In this document: piece by piece, positions 46,889 to 55,149 of the stretch
Position numbering within the stretch: the stretch's first letter is position 1
Layout: every line of letters starts with the position of its first letter
Assembly: GCA_000720845.1 (NCBI GenBank)
Contig: JODU01000024.1
Location: 44,011 to 108,010, forward strand
Direction: 5' to 3'
Source: Kitasatospora aureofaciens
GTDB lineage: Bacteria > Actinomycetota > Actinomycetes > Streptomycetales > Streptomycetaceae
Length of the DNA stretch: 64,000 bases
Made by a program: the position numbers and the translations under genes
Notes under the pieces: model-generated
The model's input: the letters and a program-made list of their open reading frames with translations, nothing else
What the model was told of the DNA's origin: nothing
Databases searched by the model: none

Positions 46889-47109
46889 CCCCCACCCCTT
46901 CCGGACACACCTTCGACGTCACGACATCACAGCCCCGCCCCGGCCGTCCGTGTGACGCTCGTTGCGCCCGGGGCCGCGCGTACCCCTATGATCGCCCCAA
47001 CACCACCGCCACGACTCTCCTTTCCCGCAGAGCGGCTCGGTGTCCCTCCAAACCCCTGGCCGGGCACGGCCCGCTCCGCCCTGCCCGCGAACCCTGGAAG
47101 GCGGCTTGC

Positions 47110-48252
47110 ATGGCTTCTCCCGTACGCGTCTGGCTCAACCGCACGTACGCGGAGAACGTCTTCTTCATGGATCAGCTGCGGAGAAATCCCGCCGACCGGG
47201 CCGTCGAGATCCATGCCACGCACGGTGACCCGGACTCCCCCGTGCTGGCCGCCGCGGACACCGCCGAGCTGGAGCCGGAGGGCCTGTCCCCCGCCGGGTA
47301 CGTCGAGTACGCGCTGGACCAGTGCGCGCGGCGTGCCATCGACGTGTTCGTGCCCCGGCTGCACCAGTCGGCTCTCGTGGCGCACCGCGCGGAGTTCGAG
47401 GCGGCCGGTACGGCGCTGCTCGCGCCGCCGCCGGAGGCGGTAGCCCTCTTCGAGGACAAGGTGATCGCCTACGAGGCGGTCCGGGCGATCGGCGTGCCGG
47501 TGCCGCCGTGGTGGCGGGTGCGCACGGCCGACGAACTGGTCCTCGCGGTGGAGGAACTGGAGGCGGGCGGCCACCGGGCGTGCTTCAAGCCGGCCTCCGG
47601 CGCGGGCGGTGTGGGCTTCCGGATGGTCACCCGGGACCCCTTCTCGCTCACGCACCTGAACGGCTTCCCGAGCCCGTCCGTGCCGCTGCCCCTGGTCGTC
47701 GAGGCGCTGCGGGCGGCCGAGGAGCCCGTGGACTGGCTGGTGATGCCGCGCCTGGAGCAGCCGGAGGTCTCGGTGGACTGCCTCACCGGGCCCGACAACC
47801 GGGTCCGGCTCGCCGTGGGCCGCACCAAGAACGGCCGCCGCCGCGGGTTCACCCTGCACGAGCAGTGGCTGGCACCGGCGCGGCGGATCGCCGAGGCCTT
47901 CGGACTGCACCACCTGTCCAACATCCAGTTCCGGATGTACGGCGACCGGCCCGTCCTGATGGACGTCAACACCCGCCCGGCCGGCGGGCTGCACCAGCTG
48001 GCGCTGTGCGGGATCAACGTGCCGTGGGCGGCGGTCCGGCTGGCACTCGGCGACGACCCGGGTGAGCTGGAGCCGCCGTTCCTGGGCCAGGACTACGCCG
48101 TGGTCTCGGGGCCGCGTCCGCTGCGTCCGGTGTCCGTGCCCCACCAGCGCACGGACCTCCCCGCCGTTCCTGCGCCGGCCCCGGCGGCCGCCCAGGCACC
48201 GGCGCAGGCGTCGCAGGCACCGGCGGCCTCCGCGCCGGTGGGGCTCACCTGA
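47110..48252 (+). CDS. ATP-grasp ligase-like protein
   Basis: A 380-residue protein. The ATP-grasp fold is visible: FEDKVIAYEAVRAIGVPVPPWWRV near 117-140, ACFKPASGAGGVGFRMVT near 158 for the phosphate-binding strand and loop, then LVMPRLEQPEVSVDCL near 215 and IQFRMYGDRPVLMDVNTRPAGGLHQ near 277-300 with the metal-binding Asp/Asn. The family joins a carboxylate to an amine or thiol using ATP; neither substrate is known. The last about 45 residues are Pro/Ala/Gln rich and outside the fold. It stands alone and is divergent from the metallophosphoesterase; its end overlaps the convergent GH4 gene by 8 bases. Confidence 0.88.
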   Translation: MASPVRVWLNRTYAENVFFMDQLRRNPADRAVEIHATHGDPDSPVLAAADTAELEPEGLSPAGYVEYALDQCARRAIDVFVPRLHQSALVAHRAEFEAAGTALLAPPPEAVALFEDKVIAYEAVRAIGVPVPPWWRVRTADELVLAVEELEAGGHRACFKPASGAGGVGFRMVTRDPFSLTHLNGFPSPSVPLPLVVEALRAAEEPVDWLVMPRLEQPEVSVDCLTGPDNRVRLAVGRTKNGRRRGFTLHEQWLAPARRIAEAFGLHHLSNIQFRMYGDRPVLMDVNTRPAGGLHQLALCGINVPWAAVRLALGDDPGELEPPFLGQDYAVVSGPRPLRPVSVPHQRTDLPAVPAPAPAAAQAPAQASQAPAASAPVGLT

Positions 48253-49582
48253 GGTAGGCCAGTCCCGGGTGCACCGCCCGGTAGCCGTCGACGAGGCGGC
48301 GGGCGACGTCGACCGAGTCGACGAGGGGGTGCAGGGCGAAGGCGCGTACCGCGGCCGCGCGGGAGCCGGTCTCGGCCGCGGTCAGGACGTCGCGCTCGAC
48401 GCCCTTGACCGCGCCGACCAGGCCGGTGGCGTGGTCCGGCAGCGGGTCGACGGCCACCGGGTGGGCGCCGTTCGCGTCGACCAGGCAGGGCACCTCGATC
48501 ACCGCGTCGCGGTCGAGGACGGACAGCGTGCCGCGGTTGCGGACGTTGAGGATCAGGGTGGCGCGTTCGTCGCGGGCGACGGCCCGCATCAGCGCGAGCG
48601 CCACCTTCTCGTAGCCGCCGGACAGGTCCTCGGCCTCGCGTTCGCCCGCGCCCGCCGTCTCCCGGTTCTCGGCCATGTAGGTGGCCTCGCGTTCGGCGCG
48701 GGTGCGGTCCCAGGTGGCCAGGGCCGGGGCGCCGGGGCGGCGCATCTCGTCGTAGAAGCGCGCCTGCTGGTCGCGCAGGAAGGCGCCGCGGGTGCGGTCG
48801 GCCTCCTGGTAGGCGCGGACGGTCTCCCGGTTGAAGTAGTAGTAGTGCAGGTACTCGTTGGGGACCGCGCCGAGGGAGCGCAGCCACTCGGGGCCGAAGA
48901 GCCGGCCCTCCTCGAAGGAGCCGAGGAGCGCCGGGTCGGCGAGCAGCCGCGGGAGCTGGTCGTGTCCGTCGACGCGCAGGCCGCGCAGCCAGCCGAGGTG
49001 GTTGAGACCGACGTAGTCCACGAAGGCGCGGTCCGGGTCGGCGCCCAGCACGCGGGCGACGCGGCGGCCGAGCCCGACCGGCGAGTCGCAGATGCCGATG
49101 ACCCGGTCGCCGAGGTGCCGGGACATGGCCTCGGTGACGAGTCCCGCCGGATTGGTGAAGTTGATGACCCAGGCGTCCGGCGCCAGCCGGGCCACCCGGC
49201 GGGCGATGTCTACGGCGACCGGGACGGTCCGCAGCCCGTACGCGATGCCGCCCGCGCCGACCGTCTCCTGCCCGAGGACTCCCTCGGCGAGCGCCACCCG
49301 TTCGTCGTCGGCGCGTCCCTGGAGGCCGCCGACGCGGATCGCGGAGAACACGAAGTCCGCGCCGCGCAGCGCCTCGTCGAGATCGGTCGTGGCGGTGACC
49401 GCCGGCGCGTCGGGCACCCCGGCCGCCTGCTCGGCCAGCACCCGGGTCACCGCCGTCAGCCGGACCGGGTCCAGGTCGTGCAGGACGACGTCGGTCACGC
49501 GTCCCTCGGCGCGGTCCCCGAGGAGCGCCCCGTACACGAGCGGCACCCGGAATCCGCCGCCGCCCAGCATCGTCAGCCTCAC
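48245..49582 (-). CDS. Family GH4 6-phospho-glycosidase
   Basis: A 445-residue NAD+- and Mn2+-dependent glycosidase. The Rossmann start is MLGGGGFRVPLVYGALL; metal and catalytic positions appear as INFTNPAGLVTEAM, the Cys of GICDSPVGLGRR and the His of VGLNHLGW. The family uses an unusual oxidation at C3 of the sugar before cleavage and usually acts on 6-phospho-beta-glucosides brought in by PTS. No PTS genes are in the window. The GTG 49582 has GAAGG upstream. It is divergent from an IclR regulator across 129 bases, a likely regulator. It overlaps the ATP-grasp gene tail to tail. Confidence 0.9.
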   Translation of the reverse strand: MRLTMLGGGGFRVPLVYGALLGDRAEGRVTDVVLHDLDPVRLTAVTRVLAEQAAGVPDAPAVTATTDLDEALRGADFVFSAIRVGGLQGRADDERVALAEGVLGQETVGAGGIAYGLRTVPVAVDIARRVARLAPDAWVINFTNPAGLVTEAMSRHLGDRVIGICDSPVGLGRRVARVLGADPDRAFVDYVGLNHLGWLRGLRVDGHDQLPRLLADPALLGSFEEGRLFGPEWLRSLGAVPNEYLHYYYFNRETVRAYQEADRTRGAFLRDQQARFYDEMRRPGAPALATWDRTRAEREATYMAENRETAGAGEREAEDLSGGYEKVALALMRAVARDERATLILNVRNRGTLSVLDRDAVIEVPCLVDANGAHPVAVDPLPDHATGLVGAVKGVERDVLTAAETGSRAAAVRAFALHPLVDSVDVARRLVDGYRAVHPGLAYLR

Positions 49583-49711
49583 GTCCGCACCCTTCCGTCG
49601 CCCGCGGCCGCACTTGTGTCCGGCGCCGATCATGGCACGGCCGGGTGCCCCCGCGCGTGCGCCTGCCCCGCCCTCTGTCCAGGGGCCGGGCGGGCACCTA
49701 CCCTCGGCCCG

Positions 49712-50506
49712 GTGACCGCCCCCGCCGCCTCCACCGCCCCCGACCGGCTGCTCTCCGTGCTCGCCGCCTTCGACCACGCGCACCCGGCCCTGTCCCTGAC
49801 GGACATCAGCCGCCGGGCCGGGCTGAGCCTGACCACCGCGCACCGGCTGGTGGGCGCCCTGGCCCGGTGGGGTGCGCTGGAGCGGGACGAGTCGGGCGCC
49901 TACCACGTCGGACTGCGGCTGTGGGAGATCGCCGCGCTCGCCCCGCGCGGACTCGCGCTGCGCCAGGTCGCGTGGCCGTACCTGGAGGACCTGTACGAGG
50001 CGACCCACGAGAACGTGCAACTGGCGGTGCGGGACGGCGGCGAGGTCGTCTACATCGAGTGGCTGGCGGCGCGGTCGTCGGTCGGCGTGCACATCCGCGT
50101 CGGCGCCCGCTGGCCGCTGCACGCCACCGGGGTCGGGCTCGCCCTGCTCGCGCACGGCGAACCGGAGTTCCAGGAGGCGTACCGCACCGGTCCGCTCGCC
50201 TCCTTCACCCCGTACACGATCACCGACCCGGCACGGCTGCGCCGGGTGCTGGCCGAGGTGCGGCGCACCGGGGCGGCGGTGAGCGACCGTCAGGTCACCG
50301 ACGACGCCCTGTCGGTGGCCGCCCCGGTGCACGGCCCGGACGGCACCGTGACGGCGGCCGTGTCGGTGGTCGTGCCGTACGCCGGCGCGCGGGTGCCGAC
50401 GCTCGTCCCGGCGGTCCGGCTGGCGGCCCGCGGCATCTCGCGGGGCCTGGGCTGGCGCCCGAATACCCCTCTCACCGGTGAGGACGCGCCTGAGCACACC
50501 TGTTGA
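49712..50506 (+). CDS. IclR-family transcriptional regulator
   Basis: A 264-residue regulator. The winged HTH is at about 10-70 (DRLLSVLAAFDHAHPALSLT, ISRRAGLSLTTAHRLVGALA) followed by the IclR effector domain with VRVGARWPLHATGVGLALLAH and SDRQVTDDALSVAAPVHGPD. It is placed divergently to the GH4 gene and probably controls it in response to a sugar-derived ligand. GTG 49712 is chosen because similarity begins there; the frame is open far upstream but antisense to GH4. Confidence 0.9.
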   Translation: MTAPAASTAPDRLLSVLAAFDHAHPALSLTDISRRAGLSLTTAHRLVGALARWGALERDESGAYHVGLRLWEIAALAPRGLALRQVAWPYLEDLYEATHENVQLAVRDGGEVVYIEWLAARSSVGVHIRVGARWPLHATGVGLALLAHGEPEFQEAYRTGPLASFTPYTITDPARLRRVLAEVRRTGAAVSDRQVTDDALSVAAPVHGPDGTVTAAVSVVVPYAGARVPTLVPAVRLAARGISRGLGWRPNTPLTGEDAPEHTC

Positions 50507-50538
50507 TACTGGGACGGCCCTCGCCCCGAGGAGCCCCC

Positions 50539-51065
50539 ATGTCCGTCCGGTCCAGGTCACCGGCGGGGCGGCCCAGTTGGTCGACTTCCGGCAGCTGCTC
50601 GCCGACCGGGCCCCGCCGGGCTGATCGGCGCCGAGGGGCTGGGTGCGCTGAGCCTGACGGCATCACCGCTGATCACCGCCATCGCCTTCCGACTGGCCAT
50701 GGACTACGAGCTGTTCGTCCTGGCCCGGATGCGCGAGGCCTGGGTGCGGACCGGCGACGGCCGGGAGGCCGTGGTGACCGGCCTGCGCCGGTCCGGCCCG
50801 GTGGTGACCTGCGCCGCGCTGCTCCTCGCGGTGGTGTCCGGCGCCTTCATGAGGGGCGGCTGCTCGCCGATCCCGCAGATCGGGCTCGGCCTGACCCTGG
50901 CGGTGCTGATCGGCGCCACGGTCGTCCGGATGCTGCTCGTTCCGGCGACGACGGCGCTGCTGGGCCGGCGCGCCCGGTGGGCCCCGAAGCCGCTGCGCCG
51001 GGCACACGAACGGTTCGCAGTACGCGAGGAGTCCCCCGCTGCGACTCCCCCAGCCCGCGGCACGC
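50539..51065 (+). pseudogene. Relic of an MMPL/RND-family exporter with internal deletion
   Basis: A first piece reads VQVTGGAAQLVDFRQLLADRAPPG and meets a TGA at about 50621; in another frame the sequence resumes as GLIGAEGLGALSLT, then IAFRLAMDYELFVLARMREA and CAALLLAVVSGAFMRGG through PATTALLGRRARWAP. Both are well-known MMPL exporter segments, but about 60 residues that should join them are missing and the reading frame changes at the junction. The N-terminal half of the exporter is absent altogether. No original stop is found; the frame remains open beyond 51065 into non-coding DNA. This is a decayed remnant lying between the IclR and DJ-1 genes. Confidence 0.85.
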
Positions 51066-51070
51066 TGAGA

Positions 51071-51118
51071 CCCCCGCCGTGCGCCGGGCGGGCCGGTCCG
51101 CCCGGCGCACGGCGGGGG
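51071..51118. terminator. Perfect 21-bp stem terminator
   Basis: The arms 51071-51091 and 51098-51118 are exact reverse complements around the loop GCCGGT. At 21 bp this is the strongest hairpin in the window. It lies between the MMPL relic and the minus-strand DJ-1 gene and can act on both. Confidence 0.9.
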
Positions 51119-51157
51119 CAGACGGGTGGTGCCCCGTCCAGGGCCTCCTGCCGCTGG

Positions 51158-51781
51158 TCAGACGAGGGCCGGGGCGGGAGTGGCCAGGTAGGGGGTGATG
51201 TTGCGCCAGGCGCGCTCGACGTACTCCTCCTTCTCACCGACCGGGGCGACGTAGTGCAGCGCGCTCTCGGCGGCGTCGTTGCCCCTGAGACGGGCGATGA
51301 TCCAGGCGGCGAGATAGTGCGAGGCCAGACAGCCGCCCGCGGTGGCGATGTTGTCCCGGGCGTGGAAGGGCTGGTTCAGCACCTCGACGCCGGCGGCGAC
51401 GACCCACGGCTTCGTGGTCAGGTCGGTGCAGGCGGGGACGTCGTCGAGCAGGCCGAGCCTGGCCAGCACGAGCGCGCCGGAGCACTGCGCCGCGATGAGC
51501 TGCCGCGAGGGGTCCAGGCCGCGCAGTACGTTCATGATCTCCGGGTCTTCGGTGACCTCACGGGTGGCGACGCCGCTGCCGACGATGACGGCGTCAGCGG
51601 CGCACGCCTCCTGGAGCGTGGACATCTGCTCGACGACCACCCCGTTCATCGACGTCACCCTGGGACCGGGGGTCGCGAGGGTGACGCGCCAGTCGTCGGT
51701 CCTGACGCGGTTGAGCACACCGAGCGCGATCAGGGAGTCGAGCTCGTTGTAGCCCTCGAAGGTGAGGGTGGCGATATGCAC
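51158..51781 (-). CDS. DJ-1/PfpI (GATase1-like) family protein
   Basis: A 207-residue cytoplasmic protein of the DJ-1/PfpI fold. The nucleophile elbow reads LIAAQCSGALVLARLGLL, with Cys near 100, and an early Glu in TFEGYNELDSL occupies the family's acidic position. GGCLASHYLAAWII is typical of the isonitrile-hydratase/AraC-regulator-like branch. Activity is unknown. GTG 51781 has GGAAGGAC about 7 bases upstream. It is divergent from a MocR regulator across 88 bases, and MocR proteins often regulate the divergent neighbour. Confidence 0.88.
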   Translation of the reverse strand: MHIATLTFEGYNELDSLIALGVLNRVRTDDWRVTLATPGPRVTSMNGVVVEQMSTLQEACAADAVIVGSGVATREVTEDPEIMNVLRGLDPSRQLIAAQCSGALVLARLGLLDDVPACTDLTTKPWVVAAGVEVLNQPFHARDNIATAGGCLASHYLAAWIIARLRGNDAAESALHYVAPVGEKEEYVERAWRNITPYLATPAPALV

Positions 51782-51842
51782 GACGGCTGTCCTTCCGGAT
51801 GGGTGGGACTCGACGGTAGGAACCCGGGAGCAGGACAGCCAA

Positions 51843-51870
51843 GGAATTGTCATGGATACAATCCGGTGCA
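51843..51870 (+). promoter_or_regulatory. Likely -10 box and operator at the MocR start, leaderless transcript
   Basis: TACAAT at 51857-51862 is a good -10 box, and 7 bases later comes the A of ATG 51870, so transcription may begin on the start codon. ATTGT (51846-51850) and ACAAT (51858-51862) form an inverted repeat overlapping the -10 box, a plausible autoregulatory site. No good -35 is seen. Confidence 0.5.
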
Positions 51871-53207
51871 TGGCGGCCTCGCGGTACAAAAGGCTGGTCG
51901 ACGCGCTCGCAGCCGACATCAGGACCGGGCGCCTCGCCCCGGGGGCGCGGCTGCCGACCCATCGCGCTCTCGCCGCCCGCGAGGGCATCGCCGTGGTGAC
52001 CGCTACCCGGGTGTACGCCGAGCTGGACGCGATGGGCCTGGTGAGCCGGGAACAGGGCCGGGGCACGTTCGTGCGCGACATCGCGGTCCCCGCCGGTCAC
52101 GGAATCGATCAGCAGGCCGTCGCCACGGACGCGGTCGACCTCAGCTTCAACTCCCCGTCGCTGCCCGGCCAGGCCGATCTCCTGCGGCAGGCCCTGCGGG
52201 AGGTGGCCACCTCGGGCGATCTCGACTCGCTGCTGCGCTACCAACCGCATCGAGGGCGTCCACAGGACAGAGCCTCCGTCGCACGGCACCTCCGACGCCG
52301 GGGCATCACCGCCGACGCGGATCGGATCCTCATCGCCAACGGCGCCCAGCACGGCCTGGCCATCACCCTCATGGCCATGCTGGGCGTCGGCGACGTCGTC
52401 GCGGTCGACGCGCTCACCTACCCGGGTTTCAAGGTGCTCGCGCACGCCTTCCATCTCGATCTGGAGCCCATCCCCACCACTGCCGGCGGACCGGATCTCG
52501 ATGCCCTGGAGAGACTGTGCGCGACCCGCCCTGTACGCGCGGTCTACACGATGCCCACCCTGCAGAACCCTCTGGGCTGGGTCATGCCGGCCACCGACCG
52601 CGCCCGCTTGATCAGGATCGCCCGACAGCACGGTGCGCTCATCATCGAGGACGCCTCGTACGCCTACCTGGTCGAGGATCCTCCACCGCCGCTGGCCGCG
52701 ACCGCGCCGGACATCACCGTCTACGTCTCGGGACTGTCCAAGAGCATCGCCACCGGCCTGCGGGTCGGCTTCGTCCTCGCCCCGCCGTCTGCGGTGCCCC
52801 GGCTCGAACGCGCCGTCCGGGCGACCACCTGGAACACCCCCGCCCTCACCACCGCCATCGCCTGCCGCTGGCTCGACGACGGGACGGCGGACCACCTGGA
52901 AGCACGGAAACGGGACGACGCCGGAGCGCGCCAGGCTGTCGCCAGGCAGGAGTTGGCGGGCCTCCCGCTCATCGGCCACCCCTCGTCCTACTTCACCTGG
53001 CTGCCTCTGCCCGACGACGCACGCGCCGACCGGCTGACCGCCACCCTCGCGCGCCAACGCATCTCGGTCACCACGGCGGAGCCGTTCACCACCTCGGCAC
53101 ACACACCACAGGCCATTCGCCTCGCACTGGGCTCGACCGGTCTGGACAGTCTGCGGTCGACGCTGCGCACCGTGCGCCGAGTCGCCGTCGAGGACGCCTA
53201 CGCCTGA
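51870..53207 (+). CDS. MocR-type regulator (GntR HTH fused to PLP aminotransferase domain)
   Basis: A 445-residue protein if started at ATG 51870. Residues about 1-75 are a GntR winged HTH (SRYKRLVDALAADIRTGRLA, LPTHRALAAREGIAVVTATR, REQGRGTFV). The rest is a fold-type I aminotransferase domain with ANGAQHGLAITLMAMLGVGD, YTMPTLQNPLG and the PLP-binding lysine of YVSGLSKSIATGLRVGFVL. MocR proteins sense amino compounds or PLP and usually do not catalyse. ATG 51852 is an alternative, but it precedes the -10 box identified here, so it would not be transcribed from that promoter. Divergent from the DJ-1 gene. Confidence 0.9.
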   Translation: MAASRYKRLVDALAADIRTGRLAPGARLPTHRALAAREGIAVVTATRVYAELDAMGLVSREQGRGTFVRDIAVPAGHGIDQQAVATDAVDLSFNSPSLPGQADLLRQALREVATSGDLDSLLRYQPHRGRPQDRASVARHLRRRGITADADRILIANGAQHGLAITLMAMLGVGDVVAVDALTYPGFKVLAHAFHLDLEPIPTTAGGPDLDALERLCATRPVRAVYTMPTLQNPLGWVMPATDRARLIRIARQHGALIIEDASYAYLVEDPPPPLAATAPDITVYVSGLSKSIATGLRVGFVLAPPSAVPRLERAVRATTWNTPALTTAIACRWLDDGTADHLEARKRDDAGARQAVARQELAGLPLIGHPSSYFTWLPLPDDARADRLTATLARQRISVTTAEPFTTSAHTPQAIRLALGSTGLDSLRSTLRTVRRVAVEDAYA

Positions 53208-53244
53208 CCTCGGGCTCCTGCCACCGTGCCGGCAGCCGGTCCCG

Positions 53245-53718
53245 TCAGAACGCGCCCCCGGTCGCCCGCGCGCGTCTGCGGCGGGGACGGGCACGGGTGA
53301 GCAGGAGGTAGAACATGGCGAGCGCGGCGACCGCCTGGGCCACTACGGTGGCTTCCTTCTCGCCGTACCAGACGGGTTCGTACATGTCCGGGACCGGTCC
53401 CAGCTCGCCGACGTCCACGTAGCGGTAGACGAGCAGCAGCGCGAGCCCGCCGACGGCCACCGCCGCGGCGAAGAGGTCCCCCGGCGGCCGGCGCCAGAGG
53501 AGGACGAGCAGCGCGGCGAGTGCCGCGAGGGCCGCCTCGACGCGGAAGAGGGTGCCCTGGCTGACACTGGAGGTGATGGCGTCGTACCGGTCGGCCAGGT
53601 GCGCGTGCAGGTACGCGTCCACGGCGAGACCGGCCGCGGCGAGCACCCGCGCGGCACCCCGCGCGAAGCGGCCCACACCGCCTCGGTGCGGGGGCGGGCC
53701 GGTGGGCGGTGAGGACAT
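53245..53718 (-). CDS. Small integral membrane protein (157 aa)
   Basis: A 157-residue protein with four likely membrane helices: AARVLAAAGLAVDAYLHAHLA, the AALAALAALLVLLW segment, LFAAAVAVGGLALLLVYRYV and VVAQAVAALAMFYLLL. The loop YVDVGELGPVPDMYEPVWYG sits between the last two and the C-terminus is basic. I recognise no characterised family. It lies 43 bases downstream of the cupredoxin gene and 482 from the lipoprotein start on the same strand, so the three genes are likely one transcript with an envelope role. Confidence 0.75.
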   Translation of the reverse strand: MSSPPTGPPPHRGGVGRFARGAARVLAAAGLAVDAYLHAHLADRYDAITSSVSQGTLFRVEAALAALAALLVLLWRRPPGDLFAAAVAVGGLALLLVYRYVDVGELGPVPDMYEPVWYGEKEATVVAQAVAALAMFYLLLTRARPRRRRARATGGAF

Positions 53719-53761
53719 GACAGGTCTCCATTCGCGCCGCGGACGGCGCGCCGGCCGGGGC

Positions 53762-54163
53762 TCACTCGACGGTGAGCGTGCCCTTCATGAACGGGTGGAT
53801 CGTGCAGGTGTAGGGGAAGTCGCCGGGCTGCGACGGCGCCGTGAAGGTGGCGCTCTTGCCGGGGGCGATGTCTCCGGTGTCGAAGGAGCCGGCCTTGGAG
53901 GCGGTCAGGGTGTGCGTGGTGGTGTCCTTGTTGACGACGGTGACCTTCGCCCCGGGAGAGACGGTCAGGGAGGCCGGCTGGAACTTGAAGTCCTTGATGG
54001 TGACCTCCGTGCCGGCGCCCGTGGCCGGGCCGGTGGCCGATTCGGTCGGGCGGTCGCCGTCGCCCCCTCCGCCGTTCGAGCATCCGGCGGAGGCTGTCAG
54101 GGCGAGGGCGCAGGCGGTGGCCGCGAGGAACCGGGCCGCGCCGGTGGGGAGCGGGAGGTGCAT
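53762..54163 (-). CDS. Cupredoxin (plastocyanin/azurin-like) lipoprotein
   Basis: A 133-residue protein. The signal peptide ends in the lipobox LTASAGC (Cys28), so it is anchored in the outer leaflet. The mature domain from about 50 is a single cupredoxin: VTIKDFKFQPASLTVSPGAKVTVVN, TTHTLTAS with the first copper His, and FPYTCTIHPFMKGTLTV with Cys, His and Met. The type-1 copper set His-Cys-His-Met is complete, so it can carry one electron. It sits between an envelope lipoprotein and a membrane protein of unknown function. Substrate or redox partner unknown; the small laccase 40 kb away is not linked. Confidence 0.9.
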   Translation of the reverse strand: MHLPLPTGAARFLAATACALALTASAGCSNGGGGDGDRPTESATGPATGAGTEVTIKDFKFQPASLTVSPGAKVTVVNKDTTTHTLTASKAGSFDTGDIAPGKSATFTAPSQPGDFPYTCTIHPFMKGTLTVE

Positions 54164-54201
54164 GGAGTCTCCGAGCGCTGGTGGGCCGGACCGGCCGGAG
54201 G

Positions 54202-54759
54202 TCAGTAGCCGCCGTCGTTCGTCCGGGGCTTGGTGGTGATCTTCTTGCCGTCCGGGTCGACGACGAACCACTTGGCGCCGAAGGCGTCGACGTCCTGCCC
54301 GTTGGTGTCGCCGGCCTTCTGGTCGTCGGCGAACCGGTACAGCGGGTGCCCGTTGTACGTCACCTGCTCGGAGCCGTCGTCCCGCTTGGCGGTCTTGAGC
54401 AGGTCCTTCTTCAGCCCGTTGCCCGCGGCCGGGGTCGCCTTGACGGTGAAGGGCGGCCACGCCTTGGCGCAGTCGTCATCGCACTGCGACTTGTTCTTCG
54501 TGTCCTTCTCGAAGAGGTAGAGCGTCCTGCCCTTCTCGTCGACCAGCATCTTGCCGTAGGTGCCGTCCTTGACGTCGACCGCGGGGGCGGCCGTCGAGGT
54601 CGCCGCCGGCACCACGTCGGTGTCGAGCTTGTCCGCGGCGCCGTGGGTCTCCGCGGCACCGGCGCCGGTGTCCCCGCCGTCGTCCGAGCACCCGGCTGCC
54701 GCGGTGGCGACGAGCAGGGCGGAGGCGAGCGTGGTGACAGTCCTGATGTGCCGTTTCAT
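54202..54759 (-). CDS. Secreted lipoprotein with two Lipoprotein_15-type repeats
   Basis: A 185-residue protein. Lipobox VATAAAGC places the lipid on Cys24. The mature part has two copies of the family's repeat: GKMLVDEKGRTLYLFEKDTK with CDDDCAKAWPPF, and EQVTYNGHPLYRFADDQKAG with GAKWFVVDPDGKK. The Tyr-rich L(Y)LF and CxxxCAxxWPP motifs are typical of the secreted repeats of unknown function found widely beside redox or copper proteins. First gene of the likely trio with the cupredoxin and the membrane protein. ATG 54759. Confidence 0.88.
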   Translation of the reverse strand: MKRHIRTVTTLASALLVATAAAGCSDDGGDTGAGAAETHGAADKLDTDVVPAATSTAAPAVDVKDGTYGKMLVDEKGRTLYLFEKDTKNKSQCDDDCAKAWPPFTVKATPAAGNGLKKDLLKTAKRDDGSEQVTYNGHPLYRFADDQKAGDTNGQDVDAFGAKWFVVDPDGKKITTKPRTNDGGY

Positions 54760-55030
54760 GAGGTTCTCCGTATTCGTCTTCCGCCCCGGGGGCAGCACGC
54801 GGCCCGCCGGGCGGGGCAGCTTGTCCCAGTGCACATCGGGCCGCACGGACCGACCAACCGACCGCGTCCGTTCGGTGTGCCGGGAACCGCTCGGCGGCCT
54901 GGTCCGGGCGGTCGGGCACCGGGCGGCCCGCCACACCGACGGTCTGGGCGGTCCGGCTGACTTTCGTGACGTACATGGCGTTCAGGGGCTGAACTCCCCC
55001 GCCCCACAAGGGTTTTCTCGGCTTCACCTC

Positions 55031-55084
55031 TTGACGGCGGCGGCGCCCCGGAGCACATTGGCCGCACTCTGAGAGCGCTCTCAG
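55031..55084 (+). promoter_or_regulatory. Promoter and 16-bp palindromic operator of the GH16 gene
   Basis: TTGACG (55031-55036) is followed 17 bases later by CACATT (55054-55059), a fair promoter, and then by the perfect palindrome CTGAGAGCGCTCTCAG (55069-55084). The centre GAGCGCTC equals that of the CebR/LacI-type boxes (TGGGAGCGCTCCCA) that silence polysaccharide-degrading genes in Streptomyces. A LacI repressor bound here would sit on the early transcribed region. No regulator of that kind adjoins; the 390-base gap upstream shows no gene. Confidence 0.7.
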
Positions 55085-55149
55085 ACGTCTCCCCGGAGCG
55101 CGCTCGGGGCGTACCGCTTCCCACTCCCGCATCGAGAGGCGACCCCCAC

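Noticed and set aside
51852..51869. ATG 51852 as start of the MocR gene
   Set aside because: It lies upstream of the likely -10 box TACAAT, so ATG 51870 fits better; not excluded if another promoter exists.
50699..53311. 870-codon plus-strand ORF
   Set aside because: Only its first part is real MMPL relic; it then runs through a terminator, the antisense of the DJ-1 gene and out of frame through the MocR gene.
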